A DNA stretch of 64,000 bases from Rhizobiaceae bacterium (GTDB lineage Bacteria; Pseudomonadota; Alphaproteobacteria; Rhizobiales; Rhizobiaceae). The position numbers and the translations under genes are program-made. The notes beneath the pieces were generated by a model, which was not told the origin of the DNA, searched no databases, and saw only the letters and a program-made list of their open reading frames with translations. The DNA is taken from contig JAEPMJ010000005.1 in the NCBI GenBank assembly GCA_017644005.1, positions 186,001 to 250,000 on the forward strand. The letters run 5' to 3'. Below, one piece after another: positions 48,407 through 58,440 of the stretch; position 1 is the stretch's first letter; the number at the start of each line of letters is the position of its first letter.

Positions 48407-48431
48407 CCCCCTCCCCTGGTGGGGAGGGAGG
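48407..48431. terminator. Hairpin element between SH3 gene and pyc
   Basis: CCCTCCCC-TGGT-GGGGAGGG forms a perfect 8-bp hairpin between two convergent genes. The 14-mer TGGTGGGGAGGGAG also occurs at 44205-44218. No T run, so it may be a dispersed repeat acting as a bidirectional barrier. Confidence 0.45.
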
Positions 48432-48436
48432 AGCTG

Positions 48437-51400
48437 CTATTCGGCATAAAGGACCAGCAGGTCCTTGGCGTCGATCTGGTCGCCCGATTTGACCAGAACT
48501 TCGGCGATCTGGCCGTCCCGTTCGGCATGCAGAGCGGTTTCCATCTTCATGGCCTCGATGGATAGCAGCACATCACCGGCCTTGACCGTCTGGCCGGCCG
48601 ATACCGCCAGCGTCGAGACGACACCCGGCATCGGCGCGCCGACGTGGGCAGCGTTGCCGGCATCGGCTTTGCGGCGCGCCGCTCCGCCACCCGCGCCATG
48701 CGCGCGGTCCGGCACCTTGACGCGGCGTGGCTGCCCGTTCAGCTCGAAAAAGACTGTGACCATGCCCTTTTCGTCCGTGTCGCCGATGGCAAGGCAGCGA
48801 ATGACCAGCGTCTTGCCCTTTTCGATGTCGACGAAAATCTCGTCCTCGGCTTTCATCCCGTAAAAGTAGTTCGGCGTGGGCAGCACCGAGACCGGGCCAT
48901 AGTCGTCCTGCGCGGTCACAAAATCGGTGAAGACCTTGGGGTACATGAGCCAGGAGGCGAATTCGTTCTCGTCAAGCTCACGGCCGAGCGTTTCCTCAAT
49001 CTTCTTGCGGTCGGCGTCAAGGTCGGCTGCGGCGAGCAGCGAGCCTGGCCGCGCCGTAATCGGCTTCTCACCCTTAAGCACTTTCTTCTGGAGGTCGGCC
49101 GGCCAGCCACCGGGCGGCTGGCCAAGGTCGCCGCGCATCATGGAAACGACCGAGTCGGGGAAGGCAATGTCCTTCTCCGGGTCCTCCACGTCGGCGACGG
49201 TCAGGTCCTGGCTCACCATCATCAGCGCCATATCGCCGACAACCTTGGAGGAGGGCGTGACCTTGACGATGTCGCCGAACATCAGATTGACGTCGTGATA
49301 AGTCCGAGCGACCTCGTGCCAGCGGGTTTCGAGGCCGAGCGAGCGGGCCTGCTCTTTCAGGTTGGTGAACTGGCCACCCGGCATCTCGTGCAGATAGACC
49401 TCCGAGGCGGGTCCTTTGAGGTCGCTTTCGAAGGCGGTGTACTGGTTGCGAACGGCTTCCCAGTAGAACGAAATCTGACGGATCCAGTCTGTGTCCAGGC
49501 CGGTTCCGCGTTCCGAGCCCTGCAATGCCTCGACGATCGAACCGAGGCAGGGCTGCGAGGTGTTGCCGGACAGAGCGTCCATCGCCGCATCCACGGCATC
49601 GACGCCGCTTTCCACTGCAGCGAGCACGGTGGCGGCCGAAATGCCGGACGTATCATGCGTGTGGAAATGGATCGGCAGATCAGTCGCTTCACGCAGTGCC
49701 TTGAACAAGGTGCGCGCCGCCGCCGGCTTCAGAAGTCCGGCCATGTCCTTCAGCGCTATTATATGCGCGCCGGCCTTTTCGAGCTCCTGCACAAGGCCGA
49801 CATAATATTTCAGGCCGTATTTCGAACGGTTGGCGTCGTTGATGTCGCCAGTGTAGCAGATCGTCGCTTCACAGAGCTTGCCGCTCTCGCCCACCGCGTC
49901 CATCGCGACGCGCATATTTTCTACCCAATTCAGGCAGTCGAACACGCGGAACAGGTCGACGCCGCCCTCGGCCGCCTGTTTCACAAAATGCTGCACGACA
50001 TTGTCTGGGTAATTTGTGTAGCCAACACCGTTGGCACCGCGCAGCAGCATCTGCAGAAGCAAATTCGGCGCGCCTTCGCGGATCAGCGACAGCCGCTCCC
50101 ACGGGTCCTCGGTAAGAAAGCGCATGGCGACGTCGAAGGTCGCGCCGCCCCAGCATTCGAGCGACAGCAGCTGCGGCAGGGCGCGTGCATAGACGCCTGC
50201 GATGCGGGCGATATCGAAAGTGCGCATGCGGGTCGCCAGCAGCGACTGATGCGCGTCGCGCATCGTGGTGTCGGTGACCAGCACGCGCTTCTGATCGCGC
50301 ATCCAGGCAGCGAATTTTTCGGCGCCCAGCTCTTCGAGTTTCTGGCGTGTGCCGGCGGGCACAGGCGCATCGACATACGGCACTTTCGGCGCGGCGGCTT
50401 CCGCGTTCGGCCGTGGCCGGCCGCGTGCTTCCGGGTGGCCGTTGACCGACACGTCAGCCAGATAATTGAGCAGCTTGGTCGCCCGGTCCTGCCGCTTCAC
50501 CGCGGTGAAGAGTTCCGGCGTCGTGTCGATGAATTTGGTCGTGTAGGAATTGTCGCGAAATTTCGGGTGGCCGATGATCGCTTCGAGGAAGGTGAGGTTG
50601 GTCGCCACGCCGCGAATGCGAAACTCGCGCAGCGCGCGGTCCATCCGGCGGATCGCTTCCTCGGGCGTCGGTGCCCAGGCCGTTACCTTCTCAAGCAGGG
50701 GGTCGTAGAAGCGGGTGATCACCGCGCCCGAATAGGCAGTGCCGCCGTCGAGGCGAATGCCGAAGCCTGTCGCGCCGCGATAAGCGGTGATGCGGCCGTA
50801 ATCGGGAATGAAGTTCTGCTCGGGGTCTTCCGTAGTGATGCGGCACTGGAGTGCGTGGCCGTTGAGGCGGATATCCTCCTGTTTCGGCACCCCGGAGCCG
50901 GGCGTGCCGATCGCATTGCCTTCCAGAATGTGGATTTGCGCTTTTACGATGTCGATGCCGGTGACTTCCTCCGTCACCGTGTGCTCGACCTGGATGCGCG
51001 GATTGACCTCGATGAAGTAGAAATTGCCGCTGTCGGCATCCATCAGGAATTCGACCGTGCCGGCCCCGAGATAGTCGGTCGCGTTGGCAATCTTCAGCGC
51101 ATAGCCGGAGAGCTCCTCGCGCTGCGCCGTGTCGAGGTAAGGCGCCGGCGCGCGTTCCACGACCTTCTGGTTGCGGCGCTGGATGGAGCAGTCGCGTTCA
51201 AACAGATGGACAGCGTTGCCCTGGCCGTCACCCAGCACCTGCACCTCGACATGGCGCGCTCGCTCGATGAGCTTCTCGAGATAGACTTCGTCCTTGCCGA
51301 AAGCGGCTTTAGCCTCGCGGCGCGCCTCCGTCACTTCGCGTTCGAGGTCGTCAGCCTTGTGGATGGCGCGCATGCCGCGGCCGCCGCCGCCCCATGACGC

Positions 51401-51898
51401 CTTGAGCATCACCGGGTAGCCGATCTCCTCGGCCATCGCGGCGACCTTGGTCATCTCGTCGGGCAGGGGATCGGTTGCAGGCACGACAGGCACACCGATT
51501 TCGATGGCGAGATTGCGTGCAGCGACCTTGTTGCCAAGCCGGCGCATGGTTTCCGGCTTCGGGCCGATGAAGGTGATACCGGCTTCGGCGCAAGCCTCGG
51601 CGAGTTCGGGACTCTCGGACAACAAGCCATAGCCCGGGTGAATGGCGTCGGCACCGGACTGCCTGGCGACACGGATTACCTCATCAATCGAAAGGTAGCT
51701 CTCGATCGGGCCAAGGTCGCGGTCGAGATGCTGGCCACGGCCAACCTGATAGCTTTCGTCGGCCTTGAACCGGTGAAGAGCGTATTTGTCTTCCTCAGCC
51801 CAGATGGCGACGGTGCGGATGCCAAGCTCGTTTGCGGCGCGAAAAACGCGGATCGCAATTTCAGACCGGTTGGCGACGAGGATCTTGGTGATTTTCAA
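48437..51898 (-). CDS. pyc: Pyruvate carboxylase
   Basis: An 1153-residue biotin enzyme making oxaloacetate from pyruvate, bicarbonate and ATP. Order: biotin carboxylase (1-455; KILVANRSEIAIRVFRAANE, ATP-grasp LKASWGGGGRGMR), carboxyltransferase (about 530-800; RDAHQSLLATRMRT and KDMAGLL), a linking PC domain, and the C-terminal biotinyl domain with Lys1118 in EAMKME. The frame opens 36 codons further upstream, but TTG 51898 has GGAG 9 nt upstream and gives the family start and length. TGCTGCAGTGCAA lies 51 bp upstream, shared with bdhA. Confidence 0.96.
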   Translation of the reverse strand: MKITKILVANRSEIAIRVFRAANELGIRTVAIWAEEDKYALHRFKADESYQVGRGQHLDRDLGPIESYLSIDEVIRVARQSGADAIHPGYGLLSESPELAEACAEAGITFIGPKPETMRRLGNKVAARNLAIEIGVPVVPATDPLPDEMTKVAAMAEEIGYPVMLKASWGGGGRGMRAIHKADDLEREVTEARREAKAAFGKDEVYLEKLIERARHVEVQVLGDGQGNAVHLFERDCSIQRRNQKVVERAPAPYLDTAQREELSGYALKIANATDYLGAGTVEFLMDADSGNFYFIEVNPRIQVEHTVTEEVTGIDIVKAQIHILEGNAIGTPGSGVPKQEDIRLNGHALQCRITTEDPEQNFIPDYGRITAYRGATGFGIRLDGGTAYSGAVITRFYDPLLEKVTAWAPTPEEAIRRMDRALREFRIRGVATNLTFLEAIIGHPKFRDNSYTTKFIDTTPELFTAVKRQDRATKLLNYLADVSVNGHPEARGRPRPNAEAAAPKVPYVDAPVPAGTRQKLEELGAEKFAAWMRDQKRVLVTDTTMRDAHQSLLATRMRTFDIARIAGVYARALPQLLSLECWGGATFDVAMRFLTEDPWERLSLIREGAPNLLLQMLLRGANGVGYTNYPDNVVQHFVKQAAEGGVDLFRVFDCLNWVENMRVAMDAVGESGKLCEATICYTGDINDANRSKYGLKYYVGLVQELEKAGAHIIALKDMAGLLKPAAARTLFKALREATDLPIHFHTHDTSGISAATVLAAVESGVDAVDAAMDALSGNTSQPCLGSIVEALQGSERGTGLDTDWIRQISFYWEAVRNQYTAFESDLKGPASEVYLHEMPGGQFTNLKEQARSLGLETRWHEVARTYHDVNLMFGDIVKVTPSSKVVGDMALMMVSQDLTVADVEDPEKDIAFPDSVVSMMRGDLGQPPGGWPADLQKKVLKGEKPITARPGSLLAAADLDADRKKIEETLGRELDENEFASWLMYPKVFTDFVTAQDDYGPVSVLPTPNYFYGMKAEDEIFVDIEKGKTLVIRCLAIGDTDEKGMVTVFFELNGQPRRVKVPDRAHGAGGGAARRKADAGNAAHVGAPMPGVVSTLAVSAGQTVKAGDVLLSIEAMKMETALHAERDGQIAEVLVKSGDQIDAKDLLVLYAE

Positions 51899-51949
51899 TG
51901 CGGTCCACTCCAGGCGCAGGGGAAGTGCCGCACTGATTACCCTGCGGAA

Positions 51950-51962
51950 TGCTGCAGTGCAA
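51950..51962. promoter_or_regulatory. Candidate PhaR operator (pyc)
   Basis: TGCTGCAGTGCAA, identical over 13 bases to the bdhA upstream element and over 10 to the phaR-phaA one. Distance to the pyc start codon (51 bp) nearly equals that at bdhA (48 bp). Confidence 0.45.
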
Positions 51963-51985
51963 ACGACGATGTGGATGGACAGCAA

Positions 51986-52017
51986 AAAGGCCCGGCATGG
52001 CGACATGCCGGGCCTTT
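51986..52017 (-). terminator. Rho-independent terminator of livK
   Basis: A perfect 14-bp stem (AAAGGCCCGGCATG / CATGCCGGGCCTTT) with a 4-nt loop, 26 bp past the livK stop, followed by T residues on the minus strand. Confidence 0.9.
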
Positions 52018-52043
52018 GAGTTCAACTTGGCTGAACGTGCAGA

Positions 52044-53141
52044 TTACTGCAGGTAGTCGTACTTGCCGTCTTTCCACTCGTAGAAGACGTAGCCCGGCAG
52101 CGTAACGTCGCCCTTGCCGTCGAAGGAGAGCGAACCGAGCACGGTGTCGAACGAACCGTCATTGAGCGCTGCAACGACCGCGTCGTAGTCGGTCGAGCCG
52201 GCTGCGGAAGCAGCCTGTGCCCAGGCCTGGATCGCGGCGTAGGTGTAGAGCGCATATCCTTCGGCCGTCTTGCCGGCGGCGAGCAGCTTGTCGACCACAG
52301 GCTTGGCGATCTCGTTCTTGCGCGGGTCGGGCGAGAAGGTCATGAGCGTGCCCTGACCTGCATCGCCGGTGATGGCCCAGTACTCGTCCGTAACGAGCGC
52401 GTCACCGGAGACGAGGACGGTGTCCATGCCCTGTTCGCGCATCTGGCGCGCCATCAGGCCGGCTTCAGTGTGGTAGCCACCGACATAAAGAACGCCGATG
52501 CCTTCAGCCTTCAGCTTCGACACAAGCGCGGTGTAGTCCTTTTCACCGGCGGTGTAGGCTTCATAGAGTGCCGGCGAGCCGCCATTGGCTTCGTAGGCAG
52601 CCATGGTGGCGTCGGCGAGGCCTTTGCCATAGGCGGTTTTGTCGTGAACGAACGCGACCTTCTTGTCAGCGAAATTGTCGGTCAGGAACTTGCCTGCGAC
52701 TTCGCCCTGCTGGTCGTCACGGCCGCAGACGCGGTAGACACCCGGGCCCGGACGCTCGTCGGTGAATTTCGGGTTGGTCGAGGCAGGCGAAATCTGAACG
52801 ATGCCTTCCTCGGCATAGACGGCCGACGCCGGGATCGAAGAACCCGAGCAGAAATGGCCAGCCATGAACACCACCCCTTCGCCAGCCATCTGGTTGGCGA
52901 CGGCGACGGCCTGTTTCGGATCGCAAGCATCGTCACCGACGGAGAGCGAGAGCATCTCGCCATTGATGCCGCCAGCCTCGTTGATATCGGCCACGGCCTG
53001 CTCAGCGCCGCCCTGCATCTGGGCGCCGAACGAAGCATACTGGCCGGTCATCGGGCCAGCGACAGCGATCTTGATCTCGGCCCAGGCCGGACCGGACATC
53101 AACAGTCCCAGCGCGGCTCCTGCCAAAAGCACCTTTTTCAT
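52044..53141 (-). CDS. livK: Branched-chain amino acid ABC transporter, substrate-binding protein
   Basis: A 365-residue periplasmic binding protein. Signal peptide MKKVLLAGAALGLLMSGPAWA, mature start EIKIAVAGPMTGQYASFGAQ, and Leu/Ile/Val-binding landmarks GGINGEMLSL and DDACDPKQAVAVANQ. ATG 53141 follows GGGAG; the ATG six codons upstream is less good. Last gene of the liv locus, 155 bp after the small membrane protein, so it may also have its own promoter for extra expression. Confidence 0.94.
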   Translation of the reverse strand: MKKVLLAGAALGLLMSGPAWAEIKIAVAGPMTGQYASFGAQMQGGAEQAVADINEAGGINGEMLSLSVGDDACDPKQAVAVANQMAGEGVVFMAGHFCSGSSIPASAVYAEEGIVQISPASTNPKFTDERPGPGVYRVCGRDDQQGEVAGKFLTDNFADKKVAFVHDKTAYGKGLADATMAAYEANGGSPALYEAYTAGEKDYTALVSKLKAEGIGVLYVGGYHTEAGLMARQMREQGMDTVLVSGDALVTDEYWAITGDAGQGTLMTFSPDPRKNEIAKPVVDKLLAAGKTAEGYALYTYAAIQAWAQAASAAGSTDYDAVVAALNDGSFDTVLGSLSFDGKGDVTLPGYVFYEWKDGKYDYLQ

Positions 53142-53295
53142 GGTAACTCCCTTAAACACCCATGTGTTCCCAAGCGGCCCGGATCGGTGTCCTTCCCCCG
53201 GTTCCGCAGTGCGGGATGTTCTCCCGCTTGACCGGCATGAAAGCCTAATTCTTTCGTGAAATAAAGACTTTCTAGCCGGAAATGGTTGACGCGGC

Positions 53296-53649
53296 TCAGT
53301 TCTTTTTACTCCAACTCATCGAACCGCTCCGCTGATACTCAAAACTGTATTGGGTTGCCATTTGCCGGGCGCGCGTTACGCGCATGCCGAGGAAGGCGAT
53401 CGCGGTAATGACGATCAGATCTACGACATAGTAATAAAGCGACAGAAGCGTGCCGGAAAACAGCGCGAAGTGGATGAAGCGCGTCGCGGCCGTGAGTAGC
53501 AGCATGTAGAGAAAAAGCGTCGTCGCGCTTTGCCATGTGCGGGCGAGGGCCCGACCTGTCAGATATGCCGCGCCGCCAGCCAGAATCACGGTGACGAACA
53601 CGAACTCCCACGCCGACACTTCCCACAGGTAGGAGAACTCTTTTTCCAT
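53296..53649 (-). CDS. Small membrane protein of the liv locus (DUF6867-like)
   Basis: A 117-residue protein with three hydrophobic segments (about 13-33, 40-60, 65-88) and a polar C-terminus rich in Ser, Lys and Arg. It overlaps livF by 1 nt, so it is translated with the transporter. I recall an uncharacterised family (DUF6867) at this position in alphaproteobacterial liv operons; that assignment is by context. It could be an accessory to the permeases. Function unknown. Confidence 0.7.
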   Translation of the reverse strand: MEKEFSYLWEVSAWEFVFVTVILAGGAAYLTGRALARTWQSATTLFLYMLLLTAATRFIHFALFSGTLLSLYYYVVDLIVITAIAFLGMRVTRARQMATQYSFEYQRSGSMSWSKKN

Positions 53650-54374
53650 CAGTGGCGTCCTCCTTCGAGATATGCGGCGCGAACCTCTTCGCGTTTGAGC
53701 AGTTCAGCGCCGCTGCCGCTCATGGTGATCTTGCCGTTGACCATGACATAACCACGGTGGGCAAGCTTGAGGGCGTGAAACGCATTCTGTTCAACCAGGA
53801 ACACGGTCAGGCCCTGGCTTTCGTTGAGTTCGCGAATGACCTCGAAGATCTGCTTCACGATCAGCGGTGCAAGGCCGAGCGATGGCTCGTCAAGCAATAG
53901 AAGCTTGGGCCGGCTCATCAATGCGCGCGCGATGGCCAGCATCTGCTGCTCGCCACCGGAGAGCGTACCGCCCCGCTGGCCGGCGCGTTCCTTGAGGCGC
54001 GGGAACAGGTCGTAGATACGCTTCAGGTCTTCGTCGAAATAGTCCGGGGAGACCAGCGAGGCGCCCATTTGCAGATTTTCCAGCACGGTCATGCGCGGGA
54101 AAATCCGTCGGCCTTCCGGCGACTGGGCGACGCCGAGGCGCATGATCTCGTGCGTCGGCATCGAGGTGATATCCTGACCGTCATAGACGATGGAGCCGTT
54201 GTGGGCCTGCGGATTGCCGCAAATCGTCATCATGAGTGTCGATTTGCCGGCGCCGTTTGCGCCGATCAGCGTGACGATCTCGCCGGCGTTCACCTCGACA
54301 TCGACTCCGCGTAGCGCGACGATCTTGCCGTAATAGGTCTCGACATTCGAAACAGAAAGCATCGGGGTAGTCAT
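53649..54374 (-). CDS. livF: Branched-chain amino acid ABC transporter, ATP-binding protein LivF
   Basis: A 241-residue ATPase. Walker A GANGAGKSTLM, Q-loop VAQSPEGRRIFPRMTVLENL, signature LSGGEQQMLAIARAL, Walker B LLLDEPSLGLAP. The SPEGRRIFPRMTV segment and size are typical of LivF. Overlaps livG by 4 bp (ATGA). Confidence 0.95.
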   Translation of the reverse strand: MTTPMLSVSNVETYYGKIVALRGVDVEVNAGEIVTLIGANGAGKSTLMMTICGNPQAHNGSIVYDGQDITSMPTHEIMRLGVAQSPEGRRIFPRMTVLENLQMGASLVSPDYFDEDLKRIYDLFPRLKERAGQRGGTLSGGEQQMLAIARALMSRPKLLLLDEPSLGLAPLIVKQIFEVIRELNESQGLTVFLVEQNAFHALKLAHRGYVMVNGKITMSGSGAELLKREEVRAAYLEGGRH

Positions 54375-55846
54375 GCCTTGCCTCCCTTGCCGGAGGTTCT
54401 TCTTGAGGATGTGCGGCTGGACGGTACCTTTCCGCCGTCAACCCGGCGCGAGAATTCGGTCTGTTTGCCGGAGGCGAGCGCCTTCGCCTGCTTGACCCAC
54501 TCCTCGCGCTCGATGCGGCCTGCAAAAGAAAGGTAGGAACCGACCCATTCGACCTCAGCCTTTTTCCAGGCCGCGATCTGGGAGAAGTGCCAGATGCCGA
54601 GTGCGTTCAGCTTTTTCTCGTTTGCCGGACCTATGCCGCTGATGCGGGTGAGGTTGTCGGCGCCCCCGGCGGCAGGCTTTCTGGTGCCGGCCGGTTGCGC
54701 GCCGGGATGCTTGTCCGCATCCTTTATCTTGATCTCGCTCGCGGGCTTCTTGGGAGCCGTTGCCTTCTTGGCGGCCGTCTTTTTCGCCGGGGTGGATTTG
54801 GCGGCCGATCTGGCTGGAGCCGATTTCGCCGCAGGCTTGGCTGCCGCTTTTGCCCTGGCCGGCGCCTTGCGCGGTTTGCGCGCCGGCTTCTCTATTTCCT
54901 CGACATCGGCCTTGATCTCGGGAACGTCGATCTCTTCTTCGTCGTCCACGCCGAGATAGGCGGCAATGACGCGCGGGTCCCTCTTCACGAAATCAGCGCC
55001 GCCGTCGGAGATCTTCACGCCATAGTCGAGGACGACGATGTGATCGGAGATTTCCATGACCACACCCATGTCATGCTCGATCAGCAAGACCGACGTTCCG
55101 GTTTCGCGAATGAACTGCAGCAGTTCGTTGAGCTCGGTGGATTCCCGCGGGTTAAGACCTGCCGCGGGTTCGTCGAGGCATAGCAGATGTGGCCCGGTGC
55201 ACATGGCGCGCGCAATCTCCAGTCGCCGTTGCGCACCGTAGGGCAGGTCGCCTGCAGCGTCGTCGGCGCGATCGATCAGGTGCGTGTGCTCCAGCCAGTA
55301 GACGGCCTTGTCGATCGCCTCCTGTTCCGCCTTGCGGTAACTCGGCAGGCCGAGCACGCCGCCGATCGTCATGCCGGACGCGATCATCAGCGGATTGTGC
55401 TGAGCGACAAGAAGATTTTCCAGTACGGTCATGCCGCCAAACAAGCGGATATTCTGGAAGGTGCGTGCCACACGTGCCTTCTTCGAAATCTCGAAGTCGG
55501 GCATGCGCTCCAAAAGGAAGACCGAGTGGTCGTCACTGATGTGCCAGCGCCGGCCGCTTGCGGTCACCGTGTCCACGGCCTCCTGCTGGCCGCCGAGCCC
55601 ATGGCGCATGACAATTCGACCTTCGGTCGGCTTATAAAAGCCGGTGACGCAGTTGAACACGGTGGTCTTGCCTGCGCCGTTCGGGCCGATCAGCGCGGTG
55701 ATGTCGCCGCGTCCGACCTTGAACGACAAGTCGTCGATCGCGACCAGACCGCCAAAGCGCATGGTGAGGTGTTCAACCGTCAGGATCGGGTCGGCATCCC
55801 ACCTGTCATTGATGGATGCCGATGGTTGTTTGAGGGCGGCGTTCAT
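54371..55846 (-). CDS. livG: LivG ATPase fused to H1-like linker and helix-hairpin-helix domain
   Basis: A 491-residue protein; usual LivG is about 255-290. Residues 1-305 are the ATPase: Walker A GPNGAGKTTVF, an insert of about 35 residues before the Q-loop (RTFQNIRLF), signature LPYGAQRRLEIARAM, Walker B LLCLDEPAAGLNP. Residues about 316-395 are Ala/Lys/Pro-rich, like histone H1. Residues about 396-465 look like a helix-hairpin-helix domain (RISGIGPANEKKLNALGIW, then SYLSFAGRIEREEWVKQA), similar to the C-terminal extensions of rhizobial ribosomal L21 and NuoE. A Ser/Arg tail ends it. The fusion is in frame and the operon overlaps are normal. Confidence 0.93.
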   Translation of the reverse strand: MNAALKQPSASINDRWDADPILTVEHLTMRFGGLVAIDDLSFKVGRGDITALIGPNGAGKTTVFNCVTGFYKPTEGRIVMRHGLGGQQEAVDTVTASGRRWHISDDHSVFLLERMPDFEISKKARVARTFQNIRLFGGMTVLENLLVAQHNPLMIASGMTIGGVLGLPSYRKAEQEAIDKAVYWLEHTHLIDRADDAAGDLPYGAQRRLEIARAMCTGPHLLCLDEPAAGLNPRESTELNELLQFIRETGTSVLLIEHDMGVVMEISDHIVVLDYGVKISDGGADFVKRDPRVIAAYLGVDDEEEIDVPEIKADVEEIEKPARKPRKAPARAKAAAKPAAKSAPARSAAKSTPAKKTAAKKATAPKKPASEIKIKDADKHPGAQPAGTRKPAAGGADNLTRISGIGPANEKKLNALGIWHFSQIAAWKKAEVEWVGSYLSFAGRIEREEWVKQAKALASGKQTEFSRRVDGGKVPSSRTSSRRTSGKGGKA

Positions 55847-57230
55847 TAGTGGCCCTCCCCTTGCGCGACCATATCGGCCCCAATCTTCTTGCGTTCCTTC
55901 AATACGGCGGAGGGCACTCTTGTCGTTATCAGCCCGCGCGGCTTCCAGACCATGATGCCGACCATGGCGAGGCCGAAGATCAGCATGCGGTACTGAACCG
56001 GGTCGAAGTCAGGTCCGAATATCTGTGACAGGAATCCGATGTTACGCAGCATCTCGATGCCGCCGATCATCACCACGGAAGCGATGACGACGCCGATCTG
56101 CGAGCCGAGGCCGCCAAGCACCACGATGGCGAGGATGATCGCCGATTCCAGGAAGGTGAAGCTCTCGGGCGAGATGAAGCCCTGCCGTGTGGCGAAAAAG
56201 GAGCCCGCAAATCCGCCGAACATTGCGCCGATAGCGAAGGCCGTGAGCTTCGTGTTGGTGGTGTTGATGCCGAGCGAGCGGCAGGCGATTTCATCTTCGC
56301 GCAGTGCTTCCCATGCGCGTCCGACCGGCAGTTTCCTGAGGCGCATCGTCACGAAGTTGGTGATCAGCGCCAGGATGAAGATGATGTAGTAGAGGAATAT
56401 GAAGCGGTGGATCGTCGAATATTCGAGGCCGAAGAAATCGGCGAAACCGCCTTCGCCCCGGGTGAACTCCAGGCCGAACAGAGTTGGTTTGGGAATGCCG
56501 GAAATGCCGTCTGGACCGTTTGTGAACTCGTACCAGTTCAGAAGCACGACGCGGATGATCTCACCGAAGGCGAGTGTGACGATCGCCAGGTAGTCCCCGC
56601 GCAGCCGAAGTACCGGAAAACCAAGAATGATGCCCCAGAATGCGGCAAGGATACCGGCGAGCGGCAAAGCCATCCAGAAGCCGAGGTCGAAATATTCAGC
56701 CAGCAGCGCAAAGGAATAGGCGCCGACGGCGTAGAAGGCGACATAACCGAGATCGAGAAGGCCAGCGAGGCCAACCACGATGTTCAGTCCCCAGCCGAGC
56801 ATGATGTAGGTCATGATCAGGATGGCCAGGTCGATATACTGACGCTGCTGGCCGGGAAAGAAGGTGGTAAAGAAGAAGGGCAGGATCACTGCAAATCCGA
56901 AGAGCGCAATGCCCAGGTACCGCCCCAGCCCCGGCAGCCGTGCAGACGAACCGGCAAGCTTGTCGCCGATAATCTGCGTTGCGGGGGTCTTGGCCTTGAA
57001 GACAAACAGATTGAGTAGCAGCCGTCCGCCGAAAACGATCAGGATGGCCGAAATCCAGAGCGGCCAGCGATAGGTGATCGCAAGTCCGCCTGAGGCGATG
57101 TCGGTCTTAAGGGGCAGGAAGAAGAAGCCCAGTACCGCGACAAGAAATGCCGCCGTCGCCGAATCCTTCAGCGAATCCACGAACATGTTGTTTTTGGCGG
57201 CGCCGCCGCCGTTTGCTTGCATCGCCGCCA

Positions 57231-57231
<1 letters not shown>
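55846..57231 (-). CDS. livM: Branched-chain amino acid ABC transporter, permease LivM
   Basis: A 461-residue permease with about ten spans; the family core starts at [20 protein letters not shown] and includes [16 protein letters not shown] and the EAA-like [17 protein letters not shown]. The N-terminal 120 residues add extra hydrophobic segments, common in rhizobial LivM. Overlaps livG and livH by 1 nt each. Confidence 0.94.
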
Positions 57232-58163
<932 letters not shown>

Positions 58164-58367
58164 TGAACTCCCGGATGCTGCGCCGGCTGGCGTGCCCCGT
58201 TTTTGTTGGTTCCCCTTGGTCCAGACTTTCGTCTGTCAGGCGCGAAGTCAACGCGCGCCGGAGGCCCGGTGGCTTCGCCGGGTCGCGGGACGCTACCACC
58301 AGCTTGGCGCAATGTCATTGCCCCTTGTCGGTTAGTTCGGGTTGGCCGCACAAATTTCTTGCGTAAA

Positions 58368-58381
58368 CTTCCGGCCGGAAG
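58368..58381. promoter_or_regulatory. 14-bp palindrome in livH upstream region
   Basis: CTTCCGGCCGGAAG, perfect, followed on the plus strand by GTG and a run of T. It lies between livH and the end of the hydroxyproline epimerase gene. May be an operator or a weak terminator; I cannot decide. Confidence 0.3.
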
Positions 58382-58440
58382 GTGTTTTTTTGCAGGAAAC
58401 GGATTGGTTGGAATCCGTCGTTCTCCGGCATTCCGCTGGT

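Noticed and set aside
48644-51397. Plus-strand open frame of about 917 codons opposite pyruvate carboxylase
   Set aside because: Pure shadow of pyc: Arg/His/Gly-rich, no motif, no Shine-Dalgarno of note.
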